From contig NC_085060.1 in assembly GCF_963662255.1 (NCBI RefSeq), positions 10,851,630 through 10,915,629 on the forward strand: a stretch of 64,000 bases of DNA, written 5' to 3'. The notes below the pieces were generated by a model, which worked only from the letters and a program-made list of their open reading frames with translations, was not told the DNA's origin and made no database searches. The translations under genes were made by a program, and so were the position numbers. This DNA is from Cinclus cinclus. Taxonomy: Eukaryota; Chordata; Aves; Passeriformes; Cinclidae. Positions 1-11,760 of the stretch are shown here, in pieces (the stretch's first letter is position 1; every line of letters begins with the position of its first letter).

Positions 1-937
1 ATAGAAGCTTGTGGACAGAGGGTTATTTTCTCAAAACATTTAAAATGCAACCAAACCTGCTTCAGTTTGGCCGAGATCAATACTGTGAGTGTAAGGTCAG
101 TTATATGAGCTGGAAAATGGGGCGAGAAGAAAATATCAGATTGTTAATCTATGTATTAACAATGTATATAAGTCTTTGTGGTTCAGTTCTCATCTTCAGT
201 TAGTTTGTTCCTTTTATAAAACTTTTGTTCAGTTGTGGGAGATGACATAGAATATAATTGGAAAAGAGCTAACAATTGATAATCTATTAGTGGATTTCAT
301 GTAGTACTAGTGTCATAGCACTTCCCATAAAGTAAAAAATGTCCAAGATCAAAATAAAATGGGTGACGAGTACTTAATAAATTCTGTACTATTAATGTAT
401 GGCTCAGTTGTATTGTTACCTTATGTTTTATAAGTATAAAGAAAATGCCAGGATGTAACTTGCATACGGAGTTGACTAAGTGACATTGCTTCATCTTTAA
501 GTCTAATGAGAAACTTCTTCTTACTTGAAGGATTGGCCAGTTCACTATTTTTCTCCATCACTAGAGGGCTCAGATCACTTTCAGAATGTTGTTCATTTGA
601 GCCAACTTTGTTGTTTGAACAGTTCTTCCTCTTAGTGGAACTAGGGTACAGAGGGAGAGGTGTTTCAGTTCTTCATATTGCAATGCAATTGCCTTTCTCC
701 TGCTGTTAGGAACAGCAGCTGAGGACATGGCTGTGTTCTGCCCTGTGGCATTTCTGTGTTCATTGTTTTTTGAATTTGCTATAATCTCTTTAAATCTCTT
801 GAATTTTGAAGGAATGTTCTGAGGTGTCTTTGAAAATATATTTTAAAGATAGCAGATGTGTAAGCAGAACATTTTAATCTCTGGGCAGCACCAAGTTTAT
901 ACAGTTTAATCAAGATTAGGAAGCATTTATTTGTTGA
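1..937. other. Unique AT-rich DNA, no gene seen
   Basis: This is AT-rich single-copy-like sequence. All reading frames are short (under 85 codons), have no recognisable protein family and no plausible splice-joined partner. I see no tandem repeat, CpG island or RNA gene. Confidence 0.6.
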
Positions 938-1108
938 GAAGGTAATCAAGAACTGAAACAGGCTTCCTAGAGAGGTGGTTAATCTCCAAGCCTGTCAGTG
1001 TTGAAGAGACATTTGGACCATGCTTTAACTTTTGGTCAGCCCTAAATTGGTCAGACTGGATGATCACCTTAGGTCTCTTCCATCTACAACAGTCTGTTCT
1101 ATTCTAAA
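938..1108 (+). mobile_element. CR1 LINE 3'-end fragment, old
   Basis: The stretch has the order of words typical of the CR1 3' end on the forward strand: a run like 'aacaggcttcctagagaggt', then a divergent segment with 'gaagagacatttggacca', then 'gactggatgatcacc' and 'aggtctcttccatct', ending near 'gttctattcta'. CR1 is the main avian non-LTR retrotransposon and its copies are nearly always truncated at the 5' end, as here. Divergence from the remembered CR1 pattern is high, so this is an old insertion with no coding capacity. Boundaries are approximate. Confidence 0.75.
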
Positions 1109-4100
1109 ATGTGAGATGCCTCCCTGGTACATGACAGAATGAGCCATTAGTGATGAGACAAGTTTTCACAGGTCCACCAGTTTGTTGTGTTAAGAGACTT
1201 TACTTAGAAAGGCAACACTGCCCCTTGCCCTAGGGGGCTTCTGAGAGGTTAAATGAGCTACCAAATGACCACGGGAAGGAGGAAAATAAGAGTGGACTGA
1301 ATCCAGCTCAGCTTCCATGAAGACAACTAAAAATACCTAACCCTTGAAATGGGAACAGGAAAAGTATCACAGGTATGGTTCAGGTCCTTTCTCTTGGAGT
1401 CCTAGTGCTGGACAAAGGAAGGGATAATTGATACAAATTCCTTTGACAGCTTCTTTATATAAATTCTTAGACTGTGGCTACGATACTAATGAATTAATGA
1501 ATGGAGCGTGGGAATCTCTGTGACTGCTCCAGACTTTATTCAGGCTCTCTTAAACCCATGACTTTCAGGATCTGCACATAAGCCTGACTTGGGGGAGTTT
1601 CTATTGAATGTGTAGGTTTACATTGCCTACTCTCTAGCAAAAGAAATTCCTAAAGAAGCCTAAAATCTTGATGGTTGCATCACTTTCAAACCTCACATAT
1701 TCTTAGGGCTTGAATCTAAAAGAAATTGAATGAATCAGTGACTGTTATAAATATCTTTAGTGCCTCATATAATGTGAGTAACAATTAAATGTGTCATAAG
1801 TGATACCTAGGTATTCTCTTGTGTGGTTGAATTAAATTAGTAGTTTTGTATTTGTCTCCTGTAAGTTCCTGGTTTATTTCATATCTGGAATATTGTTGAA
1901 CCCAAGTCAAAATTATTTGTATTTTTCATAATAATCCCACTGGCCAGTAAGCATGAAGTATTTTGGGGGTATTTCAGAGGAAAAGGAAGATGTGCTATTA
2001 ACCAAAATGACCAAAATGCAAGCAGTGCTTTGTTATGTCAGTAGTGAAGCTGGTCTAAAATAGCAAGTGAGGAATGTTTCCAAGCTTGGAGTGATTACCA
2101 CTTGTAGCACTAGCAAGTGAAAGAAAATTCAACAAATTATTTATTTATCATTGCCATTGCTTTGTTGTGAACTTTCAAGTAGCTAAAGTGCAGCCTCTCT
2201 GAGCTCATATTTGGCTCCAGGAGGTGTGCTAGTGTGGCAAAGGCTGGTTCTGACAGTGTGTCACCCCCAAAGTACATGGTACATTCCCAGGTAAAGATGC
2301 AAAATACTATCTGCCCATGGACCACAGTTTGAAGGTGCATATTTTGCAGTCCTGTAGTCACGTCACATTCTGTTTCTTGGAGAAATTGTGATGGCCATTT
2401 CATTTTATTTTACAAAAGATGCAGATGGGTGTTATTTTTGTCCTATACACTGGATTCTGGAAGGCCCTTTGAAGAACAAAGTGTTCCCAGTAATAGATGG
2501 CCAGTACCTTGCCATTAATTAATTTGGAGCTATAACCTGATTTTTTGAGAATACTACCCTACAGTTTCAGACTTTTTAGTTATTCTTGGTGCTTTCTAGA
2601 ATATCTACGGATGCAGTTATCCATTTTCTCTGATAACATCATTAAGTGGATTACAAGGGTTTTCCATCACAAAACATATTTCATCTTGGTGTTGATATAG
2701 GAGTGCTTAACAGAAGTACAGGCATCTGTATTTTCTTCTAAGTCTGACAAAGAGAACTTCGTTTACTTTGCAGAATCAGAGAAGCTGTGTCTCAAATTAT
2801 TTTTCTGTCATCCCATTGTTAGGGATGTGTAGTCAATGATTTTGTGGCTCTTCCCCCGGAATGGATAACTTCTGCTCCAGGTGAGGGTGAGACACTCATT
2901 GTAGGAAGCTTCATAGCCTAAGCAGGCTGTCATGATGCTTTCTGTTTTGCTTTTGCTCTTTCAGTGTAAACCACGAAAATATGTCCTAAGACTTGTCTTG
3001 TTTTCTGCACAAATTAAGATGATGGGTTTTTCTGAAGTAATACTTTTTATTAAAGTGATAGTCGAGTAAGGAAGATTTTGTTCAATAATTTTATATTATG
3101 ATGCACAGGAAATTGTACATTGAGACACTGGATAATTTTGTCTGATGCTAAGGCTGGAATTTAAATGTTGAGAATAGTCCTTCCTTGTACCCTCCTACTA
3201 GCTGTTATTCCCTCCTACGAGCAGGAAGCAGCACTCTTGATTTTTTGAAAATTTGCTATCACTCAGGTGCTGATTCACACTACTGCTTATTCCATCAACA
3301 AATTTTTATTGGTATGTTTGTAATTCTTGTAAAGTAACTATCATACCATTTATCTGTAGTTAAGAGCCTTGTTTTGTATTTCTGATTATAATCACCCTGT
3401 GCTGATTTGAATAAATTATGCCACAGTGTTCAGACAAGAGCCAAACTGGCCAAAGACTTCTGAATGCAGATAAATTTATTTTGTTGAACCAAGAGTGGAG
3501 GGATGGATCTCTGACTCAGATCCCCTCTCTGCTGACAAACTGAGAGCTTGCAGCTGGGAAATTGCTATGAGAGGGAAAAATAAAAGCCAAAGTCATCATG
3601 TCTGTGTACCCTTGCCAGAATTCGTGAGGATAATCTACCTAAGATAATGTCAAAGCTTTACCTCAGAAAGTGAGAGGAGAAGAAGGATTGCTAAGACATG
3701 AAACTTCAAGAGTATCAGCTTGGTCATGTATGATGCAAGTGCTGGACACAGCAGTGGGAGCAGAGTGATGTTTCTGAGATCTGATTAAGACTGTCATTCA
3801 TCTTGATTAGAACAAATTCAGAAAAATGCCAATGAGGGATAGAAATAGGCAAGAAGTGTATTAGGAAATGAAGTGGGAGAGCCAATTATAGTTGAAGGTT
3901 TGGTGCTTTAAAATGGGAACAACTGAATCATGCTAGTTTTCTAAGAGGAGAGACTAGAAAATGCCAAAAACAGCTGAAAGGAGCTGCAAGGAAAGAGCAA
4001 ACAAGGGATAGAAATAGAACTTGCTATGAGCTTAGTAAGCACCATGAGCACCCCTCTGCAGAGGGCTGGGGGACGGACTGAGGGGAAGAGGAGGGGCAAG

Positions 4101-7100
4101 ATCAGAGGTGAGATGGCACATACATAGTTTGCAGGGAAAGATAGGAGATTCTTTGTGAGGAAATGGCACCACAAGTAACTTACCTGAATGGCTGACACGT
4201 ATACATCTCCTGTACTCCTCCACCACACTCCTCAGTCTTTCCTGACATCTGCACTCTTTTGTAACACTTTCTGTGTTATATTATGTTCCTATGAAATGAC
4301 TCTCAATTATCTAATGGACTGTCTCTCCAGTTTTCCTTCTCTTGGCCCAATTTGATGAAAAAACAAAGCCCCAGTTTTCCTGTCATTTGATCAAGAAGAG
4401 AGAGGGGACATGTCTTGGGCTGGTGACATTTTTGTACTCAGTAGGCTTTGTCCTTTCTAATGATGCATCAGAGTGTCATGCCCCAGTCTGTCCTGATGAG
4501 ACATATGCAAACAAGTGCCAGGAACAGGGCAGGATGTCATAGAACATCAGAAGAATGAAAATTACACATTTCTAAATTTTATATTTGATTGCGTTCTTAC
4601 ATGAAAAGTAAGGGAATGATTTTGGGTTTGATTAAGACAGCGTTTCTCATACCTGTGTCTGCTACTGATGGTTCTGCTGCCTTTTTCCTGCTGCCATTTC
4701 TGCTGCTTGGAACATTCATTGCCAAGCTCCTGCCTCAGCCTCTTCCTGCTGCTGACAGCAGATACTGGCAGTAAGTTCCTGCTTCTCTTTCTACCTTCAA
4801 CCACTAAATATGTTTTCTGTTTTCTGCTAGAATGAATGAGCAGGGTTTGATCCAGTTTGGGTTTGAGTTGCTTACTCTGCTCTACCATAAACCATCTGTA
4901 GACTCTCAGTGTTTGCTCACAAAATGCAGTCTGTCATTCCATGGGTATTTGGATGTTACTTTCCCTCCGATGAAAAATACTTAGTAGCTATGTGGACTCT
5001 CCTTCTTAGCTGCCGTACAGACTAATTATAGCCTTGCCTGGGCTGAGAGTGCTTAAGCCACAGGCTGAAGGACAGACACTACATTGAAAGTCATGGCCTG
5101 AATAGGCTCTTACTCTCTTCTCCCACCCTTGAAAGTGACTGAAAAATTTCTAAGAAAGTAGCATTTTGATAAAAAGCTTTGACTTTTAGGTTAATACATT
5201 TTTTTTTTTCATAAAGGAATAATCTATTAAGGAAAAAGTCAATTCTGGGTTCAGAAACTCTGCTCAAAAGAGCTGTAGTTCGTATCTGCCTGATGGCCTC
5301 CTGGGTTTTCCCTAGTCTGGGTTCTCTGTGGTGTTTGGTTCTTTGCCGTGCACCACGGAATACCCAGTGAGCTGGAGCTGTATCGAGAAACATCTGTCAT
5401 TAGGAAGTGAGAGGTACTGAGAGGCATTTCTGAAGTTTCCGATTTTATCTCTCATTTTGATGTATTTCAGATCTCATCCGAAGTATGGGCTGATTGTTCC
5501 TTCTAGTTCCTACTCTAAGCAGGATGTTCTAATGCCATATTCAACACAAGTCTTCTGTCCAGGTAGAATTGGTTTAGAATGCGTTCAGTGAACAAACAGT
5601 CTTGGCAGGTAGTTTTACCTCCTCCCAAACACAAGTGCAAAGATGCCTCCCATTCTTTTCTGACACAAGAGGAGTGAGTTTGTCTAATGAACTACTTACA
5701 CCACTTTCTGTAGCACTTCTGTTTTCCTTAAACACCTAACATCCAAATGTATTTATTTATTTATTTATTTAGTCTGTAAGGTCAAGTGAAGCTTGGAGTT
5801 TTGTGTGTGGGTGTTTCTCTGAAGGAGTTGCCAGTGAAATAGATACAGCTGAGCTGACTGCAGCACTTCTTTCTAGAGCATAGCTGTCAAGAGGATGAAT
5901 GAACAGTATGATAAGGATGCAGTTTATCTTTAGTTTAAGGAAGAAAACAGCCCTCTGTTTGTGATCAATCTAGAACTGAAAGTGTCAGTCACAGAGTACA
6001 CCATGTTAACCTAAGGTTGCACAACTGCAGCACCTTCTGATTAGTCATGGTCTGAAACCGGCTTCTAAAACAAATTCCAGGGCAGTTCTGTTAAAATAAG
6101 AGACTTAGGAACCTAAGATGCAGCTGATTGCTCTGAGCAGTTCTGTATAAAGCAGAGCATGTGTGCTAGGCTTGAAAATGAATTAATTTGCATGAAAAAA
6201 GGGTATTAGATGTCCACATCTAATAAAGATCTTTTTCCCAAGAATTTTCAGACTCCAAAATTCTCAGGTCAAACTATGATTGATCCTAACTGTGCTCAAA
6301 TATGATGTTCAGGCTAGTGGAGGTAGCAAAACCACCTTGCAAATGGGCACTCATTTGTACAAAGTTTCTCCACAGTGCAGTTTATCTAAACTGAATGCCC
6401 ACTATGGGAGAGTTGTGTGTTCTCTTATTTAATTTCAGCTGAATATTGAATACATGCTGTTACTGATTACTAATATGTAATGATTACCATGAGAGTCCAA
6501 TACCTGAAACCATTGGTCACTTGGTATATGTTCATTTGGCTACAAATGCTTTTCATTTTCCATTTGTATTTTATAATTTAATTGCTTTACTCCATTCAAC
6601 CTCACCCGTTTTTGATCTCCTGTTAATCATTATTCAGAATGAGAATTAGCTCTTAAGCAAACAGTGCCCCAAATCTATCTTGCTTCTTTATGTGTAGCAA
6701 TGACCTTGTGTTGAACAGGAAAAAAAAAACAACAACAAAACCTAGCTATCTCTCTAGATTAATAATAAAACTTCTCTTAATTGTATTTGAAAACTGCAGT
6801 TGAGAAAGAATCTTAACATTTATTCATATTCTAAATTTGCAGATCCTGTATTTGAAGGACCCAAGATTCTATAAAATCCAGATTTTCTGAAAGTCTAGTG
6901 GAACTTTTATTTAAAAATAAAGTCCAGATCTCATTTGCTGAAAGAGATCTAGGCATCTAATATGCCTCCAGTATTTGAAGGGAATCAAGTCTGTAAGCCC
7001 ACTTCAAACTGGGAGTTGGCACCCAGGGCAGTGATATATTTGGAAAATTTGACTCCCAAAATCATGTGACAAATCCAGCCCCAGTCGCCATCCTGGAGCT

Positions 7101-10100
7101 GTTTGAACTGGCCTATAGAACAGCAACAGGAATAAAGGACAGCATTCAGGGAGCTGTCTGTGGTACATTAGGAAATCAGGTAGCTCTGGCTCGGTAGTCC
7201 CCCTGGCCTGGGTAGTTGTTTTGTTTCCAGACGAGCTGTGGGTGTGAGGGTGAGGAGGTATCAGGGCTGTCCAGAGTCCTTTGGAGAAGGGCAGCACAGG
7301 CACGTGGGCTTTGTGTTTGCAGATTGCACTGCCATGGTAACTCTCTGCACCATTAAGCCAACAGGTGCTGCTTGGTGTCCACTTCAGAGCGGCAATGCTG
7401 CTCCTCTTAGTCAGTATTATGGCATTTTCTTCTCTGAACTGGATTTGTAAGCCCTTAATGTTTACATTTTTTGTCTAAAATTAATGAGCATCCACCCCCT
7501 TTAAAATCTCATTAAGGTTTGTTTTTGGCAGGTTGCCTCCCAGAGTCTTGACAGCACTTTGGGTGCTGATGATCCGATCGGAGTGTCTTCTCATTCCCTC
7601 CTCCTTCCCCATCTGTTTGTATCCAGCTCCTGTGTTACAGAAATAAACTGTTTGGGGTGAGAACTGGTTTTTCTCTTTTTGCTTGGTGCAATGCTCTCTG
7701 GTGCACAACTTCTCTGCAGTATGATTTAGCCTCTGCTGGTTGCTGCTACACCATCTCCTCAGCCAAACCAGTTCCCGAGCAGCAGCCTGCCTGCTGCAGC
7801 ACACAGTGCAAGTGATGGCCATGCCTACCTGTCTGCAACCTGCATCTCAGACCATCCACTCATAGCAGTGACTGCGGCAACTTGCTTAAAGTCTGAGGCT
7901 GAAGCAGAGGGAGTATTGAGAAGGTGAAAGAAGGTATGGAAGATCAGAGTCTGTGGATCTTGTAGGGAAAAATGAGGTCTGGTCCCTCCTCTTCAGTATA
8001 ATAATCTGCACTGCTGCCAAATCATAAAGTGGGGAGTGATGGGAAGCTTGAGCACAGTAAATATGAAAATGTAGCTGTATTTTAGCAAATTCTAAGATAC
8101 TTCTTAAAATGCTGCTGTCTACTGATTTACCATGATCTGAGATGATAGAAGGAAGAAAGGAAGGAAACTGGAGGCTCAAACAGCCAACACTAGAAAACTG
8201 TGTACTTATGTGCCTTTGAATATGTTAAAGTTAAGATTCATTAAACAGAGATTTAGCCATCAATTAAAAATACTTCTTTTAAACAAACAAGAAGTAATAG
8301 AGCCAAATGCAAGTAAGATAAAATACAAATCAATGGTTCTTCAGTAGCCCTTTATTAAACATTTTATTGTAAGCAATTTTACAGCAATCTGCATAGTCAT
8401 GTCTATACAGTAGACTTTCAGAAATTAGGGAGATTGCTGTTGTTTAGGAATATCAAAGAACTTTTGTGTCATCGTATAGCTGCCGTGAACAAATCATTAA
8501 TCCTCTTAAAAATAAATGGGGGCAGATAACATAATGAAGTACTCCTAGGATGTGTTTCTGTTTTATCAGCCAATAGTTATAAGTAAGAGGCAAAAATGGT
8601 GCTTCTATCTAGTTTTGTTTAAAACAGCAGGAATGAAGAAAAGAATTATCAGGATGCAAAATGCATTATCTCATGGCAAGAAAATTCCTTTCATCTTGAG
8701 TTTGACTGCTGACTGCCAATAACTGAGATTAATGCTACAGGAAACAAAGCAGAAATGTTAGACATAATGACATTTAAAGAAGAGCAATGACCATTTTATT
8801 AAAGGAAAGTGGTTTGAACTCTGTGAGGTTTGCAAATGGAGTTTCAGAAACATTTTAAGATACTTTTGACTAATCTAAATCATCACAGGACTAAATTAAA
8901 ACATATCCTGTAAATGAAGTCTGGTCTCTGGATTATCTTCTCTAATAGATTAACATACTCCTAATTTTTAAAAGGACTCAAATGTCCTGATTTTGAAATT
9001 CTGTATCCACAAAAATTGCTACATTAACAATTTTCCTGTGTGAGTACACTGAAATAGATGCTGCTTTAGCAGTGCATGTTCCATTAAGAATGAAATTGAG
9101 CTGTGCGTTTCTCTAGCTTTCTTTTCTGTCCCATTGCTTTCTCTGTTTCCAGATTTAATTGCAGCTCTGACAATGCTCAGTGCTGCTGCTCACTGGGAAG
9201 TGCAGAGCCAGGCTGAGAGCAGGGAGAGTTGTGTAACAGTTTAGTTCAGCCCCTGTTTTGGTCAGTGGTGTGTCATTAGTGTGGGCCACTCTGCAAAAAT
9301 TATCTTTATTAATTCTAAGGCTCATTACCTTAGGAAAACTGGCCAAAATTGTCTCATGGGGTGGCAACTTTGGCAAAGCTGGACTCAAGTCCCCTCTTAA
9401 TGGGGGGATAGATGGAATTTCACCTTGAAGAGCCTGGTTGTCAGAGGCATTGATTAGAGGCTATGGATGATGATTTCTGTAATTCAGGGTGCTCCAGTAG
9501 TTGAATGTATCCTACTTTATAAGTCTCTGTGGAACCCTAAGGATGGAAGGGCCCATCTGGGTAGAGGGAGTGACTGTAGAGGGTGTAGAGGGACTTTTGG
9601 TCTAAGATGGTGCTTGTGAAGTGGCTGAGGATCTTAGGGTGTGCAATGTCCTTTACCACAGGCCTACTCCTGCTTCCTTCCCCTTCTTGCTTGAATGTTG
9701 GATTTACTCCACTAATTCCTTCTCCATTAGTGTTACCAGTTTCTGTCACAAACTGTGCATGTCAGCCTCTTTGATGTGCTCCTGTTTCTTCTAATGAATT
9801 AGTCCAAGGCTAGATAATCCTTGTGATCATCATGCCTGTCCTTCCCTATAGCACAACATACACCTTTCCTGAAATTATTCAGTGATAAGAGGGAGGCATT
9901 TCTCTATTATGTTTATTTAATGGGGTGTAATAAATAAACTTTTAGTCCATCATTATTCCAGAAGAATGCCCACCCTAGCCTACAATTAACTGGGACCAAT
10001 AAACACATTTTGGATAGGAAACTTAAAACCAATAGATTTAAATAGGCTTTTGAAGTTTATTAGAAGTAACTAATTTCTCTGGCAATTTCTAGTCTTTAGA

Positions 10101-10252
10101 CTCAAGTCTTAGAAGGACTCTTGCCCTTTTTTCCTGCCTAAGCATGCATGGCTGTTAATATAAGCAGGATGTCTTCAGTGTAAAGCTCCTGTGTGGCTGT
10201 GCGTACATCTAGCAGCAGTGCATGGTACCTCCACAGACGGCTTGGGCCACCC
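1109..10252. other. Unique AT-rich DNA, no gene supported
   Basis: About 9 kb without a supportable gene. Open frames are all at most 113 codons and show no family resemblance. Small structures seen are two CCCTCCTAC(T/G)AGC copies 20 bp apart (3190-3222), an ATTT microsatellite (5751-5771), an A-rich ACA run (6721-6742) and a purine-rich run near 8148-8168. A short GC-richer part near 7020-7440 contains no recognisable exon. Nothing else stands out. Confidence 0.55.
5751..5771. repeat. (ATTT)5 microsatellite
   Basis: Five uninterrupted ATTT units plus one base. It is a simple tetranucleotide repeat in AT-rich DNA with no sign of function. Confidence 0.9.
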
Positions 10253-10325
10253 TGTTGTCTTGGTTTGAAAGACAGGTGTCTGCCAAGGAAGGCAGGAGCT
10301 TCCCTTGGAATGGAGACTATGTGCC
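10253..10325. mobile_element. Possible ERV LTR edge fragment
   Basis: The sequence starts TGTTGTCTTGG and continues 'tttgaaagacaggtgtctgc' and 'aaggaaggcaggagcttccc'. It resembles, from memory, the first bases of a songbird ERV LTR family, and TGT at the edge fits an LTR terminus. Only about 70 bp are present before CR1-like sequence begins. The matching far side may be the block at about 11085-11650. The assignment is from memory and no search was possible. It could instead be another dispersed repeat. Confidence 0.4.
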
Positions 10326-10344
10326 ATCACACAGCACCTGTAGG

Positions 10345-11030
10345 ACAGCCTGGGTATCAGACCCAGCCAGCATGGGTTTAGGAAGAGCAGGTCGTGCTTG
10401 AGCAACCTGGTCTCCTTTTATGACCAGGTGACCCTTCTGATGGATGCAGGGAAGGCTGTGGATGTTGTGTACCTGGACATCAGCCTGCTCAGGCCTTTGA
10501 CCCTGCCTCTGACAGCAAACTCCTGGAAAAGCTGGCAGCCCACAGCTTGGACAGGAACACTCTGTGCTGGGTTAAGAACTGGCTGGATGGCCGAGCCCAG
10601 AGAGTGCTGGTGAATGGTGCTGCATGCAGCTGGGGGAACTCACCAGTGGTGTCCCCCAGGGCTCTGTGCTGGGGCCAGTTCTGTTCAGTATCTTCACTGA
10701 TGATCTGGACGAGGAGATTGAGTCCACCATCAGTAAATTTGCAGACACACCACGGTGGGAGCATGTGTCAATCTGCTGGAGGGTAGGAGGGCTCTGGAAA
10801 GGGGCTTGGACAGGCTGGATGGATGGGGCCAAGTCCAACAATGTGAAGTTTAACAAGTCCAAGTCCTGCACTTTGGCCACAGCAACCCCCTGCAGCACTG
10901 CAGGCTGGGGACAGTGTAGCTGGACAGTGGCCAGACAGAAAGGGACCTGGGGGCACTGTATTCTTTCACCAGTACTCGACACTGGTGAGGCTGTACCCCC
11001 AGTTCTAGGGCCCTCAGTTTAGGAAGGATG
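10345..11030 (+). pseudogene. CR1 LINE ORF2 reverse-transcriptase fragment, broken
   Basis: This is a decayed piece of the CR1 LINE ORF2 reverse transcriptase on the forward strand. Peptides typical of CR1 RT are spread over all three frames: 'GKAVDVVYLDIS' in the frame of 10398, '[17 protein letters not shown]' in the frame of 10547, and '[14 protein letters not shown]' in the frame of 10624. At least two frameshifts therefore separate them. The catalytic F-A-D-D motif is damaged: the copy reads FAD then T at 10738-10749, so the second aspartate and the frame are lost. After about 10960 the sequence jumps to the 'cactggtgaggctgtacccc' part of CR1, which suggests an internal deletion. Neither the endonuclease domain nor the 3' tail is present. 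The element is inactive. Confidence 0.85.
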
Positions 11031-11084
11031 TTGTATTTTTGTTAAGGTTTAATATACCTTTGAAATTTTAAAAGTGAGCATCCT

Positions 11085-11760
11085 TTGCCACACAAAGAAA
11101 GTGCGGAGACCTGGCTAGTGGCAGCTGGGCTCCTGAACACAGCAGGGAGAGGCTCCCCTGGGAAGGGGAAAGGCTCAGGATTCCAGGTTTTCCCCTGAGG
11201 CACCTGAACAGATGGTGAAAGTCCCTTTTTTAGTGACGTGCGGTGTTAATAATATCCCAGTTCAGTGTCTGCTCTCACGAGCAAAGGCTCACCCAGGGCA
11301 GAAGAAACAGCACTGGATTGGGCTGTGGCAGCAGCAGCTAATTCCTCCCCAGTAAGCAGCAATTCCACTGTCCTCCTCCAAAGCCAAGAGAGAGCCAGGA
11401 GCTGCGCCCAGCCCAAACTCCAGGGTTCCTCCAGCCCAAACTCCAGGGCATCTCTGCCCTTCCCAGGAGAATGCCCCTTCACTGCCCCTCAGTGAAGTTA
11501 GTGAAACCAACACTCTTCCCTCTTCTCTGTGGTTACTACTTCTGTATCTCTTAAGTACTGGTCGTTACTGTTTCTTAGCAACAAAAATGGGAGCGAATTC
11601 CCCAAGAGAAAGAAACAAAAGGATGCCTGTTGGCGGGGGAGCCATGTTCATAGTGTTAGAAATGAGGCTTGCTCCTGTAGTACCTTGTTGAGGATGACTT
11701 GCATCAAACAGTATGAAAGCTGTTCCCTCTTAAGGATAGTGTGAAACTTTGCTCCTCTAA
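11085..11760. mobile_element. GC-richer repeat-like block, possibly ERV LTR
   Basis: This block is richer in G+C than its surroundings and includes phrases I associate with a songbird ERV LTR, such as 'cccagttcagtgtctgctct', 'gggctgtggcagcagcagct' and 'agagaaagaaacaaaaggat'. It also carries a 23-bp tandem duplication (11409-11454). If it belongs with 10253-10325, the two form the ends of one LTR interrupted by the CR1 piece. The ORFs of 71-78 codons in several frames here show no protein family. Identification is from memory, with moderate to low certainty and approximate boundaries. Confidence 0.4.
11409..11454. repeat. Two-copy 23-bp tandem duplication
   Basis: CAGCCCAAACTCCAGGG followed by TTCCTC in the first copy (11409-11431) and CATCTC in the second (11432-11454). 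The copies are adjacent with a few differences at the 3' end. Confidence 0.9.

Noticed and set aside
10398..11022. Separate small genes at 10398, 10547 and 10624
   Set aside because: The frames are pieces of one frameshifted CR1 reverse transcriptase, not independent genes.
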